In this document: one piece after another, positions 49,001 through 50,372 of the stretch | Layout: each line of letters begins with the position of its first letter | Position numbering within the stretch: the stretch's first letter is position 1 | Virus record (IMG/VR): IMGVR_UViG_3300037493_001371 | Span: 1 to 50,372 of that record | Reading direction: 5' to 3' (one strand) | DNA length: 50,372 nucleotides | Source: a virus | Translations under genes and position numbers: made by a program | The notes under the pieces: generated by a model | Told to the model about the DNA's origin: nothing | The model's database searches: none | The model's input: only the letters and a program-made list of their open reading frames with translations

Positions 49001-50372
49001 GAGGTTTAACTACTTATATGTTTGCTGGTAAAGGAAAACAAGGAGAATTAGATCAACAATTCTTTGATTCTAATTTAGTCATACCTTATGTTAAAGGTAT
49101 TAACGCTTTGGATTCTGTTCGTCAATCTATAAAAAAGGAATACAAAAAGTTACTTAATAGTTTCCCTGACATTAAAAAGAAATTAGAAAAGTTAACTCCA
49201 GATAAACAATTTACTTATGATCAGGCTGTTAGGGTTTATTTATGGCATAAAAACGATATAGATGTTCCTGGATTAAATAGAAGAGATAAAAACAAATTGG
49301 TATTCTTAGTTAAGAATGATCCAAATCTTATTAGTTTTGCTGAAGCATTATCAGTAGCCGGTAGACAAGATGGTGGATGGATGAATCCTTCTACAACATG
49401 GGATAGTGAAACTATTATATCAGACTTACATAATATAACAGAAGGCGAAGGCAGAAAGATATGGTTATCTGAGTTTATAGAAAATGCTAATGCAATTTTT
49501 ACTACTGAGAACCTTAATAAAGTACAGGCAACTTACGGTACGAATATTAGAGTAGCACTGGAAGATTCTTTATATAGAATGAAAAACGGTAAGAATAGAC
49601 CAGAAGGCTCTGATAGACTTACTAATGTATGGATGAATTGGATCAATGGATCTACCGCAGCAATTATGTTTTTTAATGTAAGATCAGCGTTATTACAAAC
49701 TATATCATCAACTAACTATTTGAACTGGAATGATAATAATCCTTTAGCCGCTGCTACAGCGTTTGCAAATCAAAAACAATATTGGTCTGACTTTGCTAAA
49801 ATTATTAATTCAGATAAAATGCGTGAAAGAAGATCTGGTTTAAAAGCGGATGTTAACCAAGCTGAGATTGCTAATGCTGCAAATAGCGCAACTAACAAAG
49901 CGCGAGGAGTATTATCTTATTTACAAAAAATTGGGTTTACGCCAACACAGGCGGCAGATAGTTTCTCTATTGCTTTAGGTGGTTCTTCATTTTATAGAAA
50001 TCGTGTTAACACTTATTTAAAACAGGTTGATGAAGATGGTAATAAAATAAATACACTTGAAGAAGCTGAAGATAAAGCTTGGGTTGATTTTTCTATAATA
50101 ACAGATCAATCAATGCAATCTGCTGATCCAATGTACGTATCTAAGCAACAAACGACCTCATTAGGACGTCTTGTATTGGCTTTTGCTAATACTCCTATGC
50201 AATATAATAGACAGATAAAAAAAGCGTCCTTAGACTTAGTTAATAAGCGCGGAGATTGGAAAAGTAATGTTTCTAAAATAATTTATTACGGAGCGTTACA
50301 AAATATCTTATTCTCGGCATTACAAGCAGCATTGTTTTTACCATTTGAAGAAGAAGATGAAGAGGCTATTGC
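43045..50372 (+). CDS. Giant polyvalent virion protein, 3' truncated by window
   Basis: Opens at the ATG at 43045-43047 (MLEYIDDLGQTYTEDDINRM) and stays open for 2442 codons to the window end. Visible in order: Lys-rich N-terminus; hydrophobic Gly-rich helices around residues 400-620 with IEGGTEVLTEGLDML; HExxH zincin at 879-883 (AQHEFLHKVLGKAL) with LEEYFTAFIDAIAYGE downstream; Lys/Glu/Pro linker about 1070-1095; a sigma-region-2-like stretch 1162-1205 (MIPYIAKFDPARNNSLYGYI); PD-(D/E)xK nuclease motif (Asp1586, then Glu1612-x-Lys1614 in IAIVEVKLS); and a C-terminal region with ITDQSMQSADPMYVSKQQTT, LGRLVLAFANTPMQYN, resembling LPD38. Probably packaged and ejected with the genome, where it may process host or phage targets. 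Confidence 0.85.
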   Translation, partial: MLEYIDDLGQTYTEDDINRMAAEQKISADAIIKNKKLKQKATKSTVAAKPKAKKYPWSDGQEKKEPGFLDTFKKAKKANIKKSTEKVSNFVNQQDQALPFVSADPMQDILNPAAKFNKTLEEVSKVPVKQEFETLEDKEAEIVNYIKSKPIDYGLIDEEYNNEINNSQTIDNVRESAKGFFNEMVLGPVSMVGQAIGADIDLTISPYKPLEKEKKEAITILSRGKKKGDKISNADIDALAKDIFYKQKVLVQEGKAAEEFWDNQPLYLPEVAEQKEKLKIRSMQDVLVSSDLARQQTILAKTYGNELSAFEIYSNDFKKKYDSGDVTDEEIAKYEVRREGAKRAVESLKGVYDNFPNYIDKIKSDEEKLEYFKYNYDDVTANMQRLIGTSLNIVGGTGKILGSTLEYIEGDKYGIGGLLSEASGTTIDVGNKIKEDVKNTSFSDVNSFGDFGKYFSGLVSEQLPIYASMYFGGNYGAAAVSLGSGGQKIQEMENEVGSDYDLGSKLLAGYGFALAEFVPEKLGTLRMFDNMKRVMSTVGNQPRQIFKESFIKSTLSTIGLAGVESQIEGGTEVLTEGLDMLIDEHLLGKTVSSSDRSKRFKEAYAGGAFMSGGLQLGGGVSTLVTKELKNYATDQEMAASKNLMDRIDFLQTEMQTNTKLSGKETDEIRLEINRLANESVKVIENSQDRVYDMPVEDMTAVLEINKKQQDLKEEYVNLSQSNFSPEIKKDKAIELKDQFSKLESEREFLLTGKYAAINKIIGNRSVINSNVENIKKIVATLGEENINNKIGNQGSIAVFENTDELQKAYKEWLVTENNSTKKAISSGELPANTTIKSDDQINAEVAEAIKSDGFSLPNGQSVINLSVASRVGAINVAQHEFLHKVLGKALSNPQERKKVVNGFLSVLTTKERAVVQKRIDDNYLDKDTGKLSDENLEEYFTAFIDAIAYGEIGDKNQVKDVLRRAARPVLRVLQKLGFSNAKFSEGRDFYDFLKEYQSNASKGRISKRAQSLLTGEPISRTIKYSKSIEDRMDDLDDQLNNNEIDYDTYEVKMIALEKEEAELARKEYEEKRNEVKPTEKKPAEKKPTKAKEDVEVSDVANKAKAKLDAIGNDPKGFNPNNPEIYSELDKMVKVKSRNYKTAKGTVIDLTNKDRGGIDGFNMEEMVSYVRTSMIPYIAKFDPARNNSLYGYINAQYINRMKGALKSGEVADVVFTEDVSEMTKLANEDVEVTKPSLPERKRFQNILESGVFSPDVIANIQAKILPVVRTLKSKINEKTSINKTVVPLISEIKDEMGKQADIDIKKAMGGKENQELQNWLITNKKTILENMTTTWLMGKDGVGGMPFAIQKKINGRWVNFPEWKGQKIDRESVSTDLAGRTSGAELVRRLPEVNKNVPTVDYLSSIIDLETGNVLRGRKESLAKALAEEVSFDIISDDIANDGIIAEALNKNQELKGAVVEKIMVEEFNRLTERGNVKFSLSKRNIDVDAAIKYIVSTKGDIDIINLTLKEPSKDYNTTEFRKLHKYLVSNGVTEDDINVIINKYTEALNKVGYGYHEKFIESIINSTSKTGIVAKNYGGNSNVLPDLVIGKNSNINTVQALRKNKGNIAIVEVKLSPFARITSSTLSSLINKYSNEDWFDNVNTIYDNFKKSDLYSKLSEYFERDANGKINVTKARAIRIKPDSIQLVKDLLVGNVSIGDKDLPLSSVTSINNNKSYPNDLLVLGTYATDYFGPEFLSSYNIDLGENNDMDPNIINSRIELKIDNGGFLRARVYFSIKRDTANQIYKVNKESNNLNTLKDKAQLVIDNKILIRHSKSLENNLNSFKKDDKGITLISDYITKNDIKRIDAETSFEVLNDLNKSIEDWWGVVSDKAIEGMNRSVDYAFDIIENRENEGGSLMAAVNDALNVETIKFAEKQLNDWINSDPKWSARPKFSKSLDYEFNDMLERNKNVPSYEKISDIVAKRAGTKANTLSFFVPPSADDFRGLTTYMFAGKGKQGELDQQFFDSNLVIPYVKGINALDSVRQSIKKEYKKLLNSFPDIKKKLEKLTPDKQFTYDQAVRVYLWHKNDIDVPGLNRRDKNKLVFLVKNDPNLISFAEALSVAGRQDGGWMNPSTTWDSETIISDLHNITEGEGRKIWLSEFIENANAIFTTENLNKVQATYGTNIRVALEDSLYRMKNGKNRPEGSDRLTNVWMNWINGSTAAIMFFNVRSALLQTISSTNYLNWNDNNPLAAATAFANQKQYWSDFAKIINSDKMRERRSGLKADVNQAEIANAANSATNKARGVLSYLQKIGFTPTQAADSFSIALGGSSFYRNRVNTYLKQVDEDGNKINTLEEAEDKAWVDFSIITDQSMQSADPMYVSKQQTTSLGRLVLAFANTPMQYNRQIKKASLDLVNKRGDWKSNVSKIIYYGALQNILFSALQAALFLPFEEEDEEAI

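Noticed and set aside
1-50372. CRISPR arrays, integrase/attachment sites, insertion sequences, stop-codon recoding
   Set aside because: I saw no regularly spaced direct repeats with spacers, no recombinase or transposase motifs, and long genes read through in the standard code.

Overview
This window is part of the genome of a tailed, podovirus-type bacteriophage, most likely a crAss-like phage or a close relative infecting a member of Bacteroidota (probably Flavobacteriia). The reasons are: AT-rich DNA; a crAss-type order of virion genes (small terminase candidate, large terminase, portal, acidic scaffold-like protein, major capsid protein, ring or tail-tube adaptor proteins, muzzle/stabilisation proteins, internal virion proteins, then a giant protein); a large terminase with the K-x-R-R-x-G-F-S Walker A variant; signal peptides ending in the Flavobacteriia style (SNAQ, SFSQ); and fibre repeats typical of Bacteroidota phages. 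The taxonomic call is by recognition, not by search.

Layout. (1) Positions 1-6650: a leftward array of small, mostly unknown genes, including at least ten micro-genes of 28-59 codons. It is punctuated by 13 copies of a 41-nt fixed-spacing motif (ACAG-N5-AYACGA-N8-TGATAATATAWATGTAAC) read leftward, almost all just upstream of a start codon. I read these as phage-specific early promoters. One copy faces about 180 nt of structured non-coding DNA, a candidate small RNA. (2) Positions 6800-7310: a non-coding switch region between the leftward and rightward halves, with a tandem 36-nt repeat and the second copy of a 44-nt stem-loop element whose first copy is at 5272. (3) Positions 7311-24849: rightward genes for small basic marine-virus-type proteins, a family of modular fibre proteins with shared N-termini, a lysis cassette (holin, M15 endolysin, spanin-like proteins), a GroEL chaperonin with an overlapping GroES-like co-chaperonin, a MarR-like winged-helix protein, small membrane and Lys-rich proteins, a mini HExxH metalloprotease, a secreted lipocalin-like protein, a large duplicated jelly-roll fibre, and a CAT-anticodon tRNA. 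(4) Positions 24849-43025: the packaging and virion structural module. (5) Position 43045 to the right edge: one uninterrupted frame of at least 2442 codons, a giant polyvalent internal virion protein. It carries an HExxH metallopeptidase motif, a sigma-region-2-like stretch, a PD-(D/E)xK-like nuclease motif and an LPD38-like C-terminal region.

How it fits together. The giant and internal proteins are probably ejected with the DNA. The repeated promoter motif would drive the leftward early genes. The rightward block would then make fibres, lysis proteins, chaperonins and the capsid and tail. Three hairpin terminators or processing sites follow highly expressed structural genes (19289, the major capsid protein at 30719, and the muzzle-type protein at 35129). 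The most notable content is the phage-encoded chaperonin set (GroEL, GroES-like, and a second protein that looks like two cpn10 domains in tandem), the early promoter family, the conserved 44-nt stem-loops and the multi-enzyme giant protein. All reading frames fit the standard code; I saw no stop-codon recoding.
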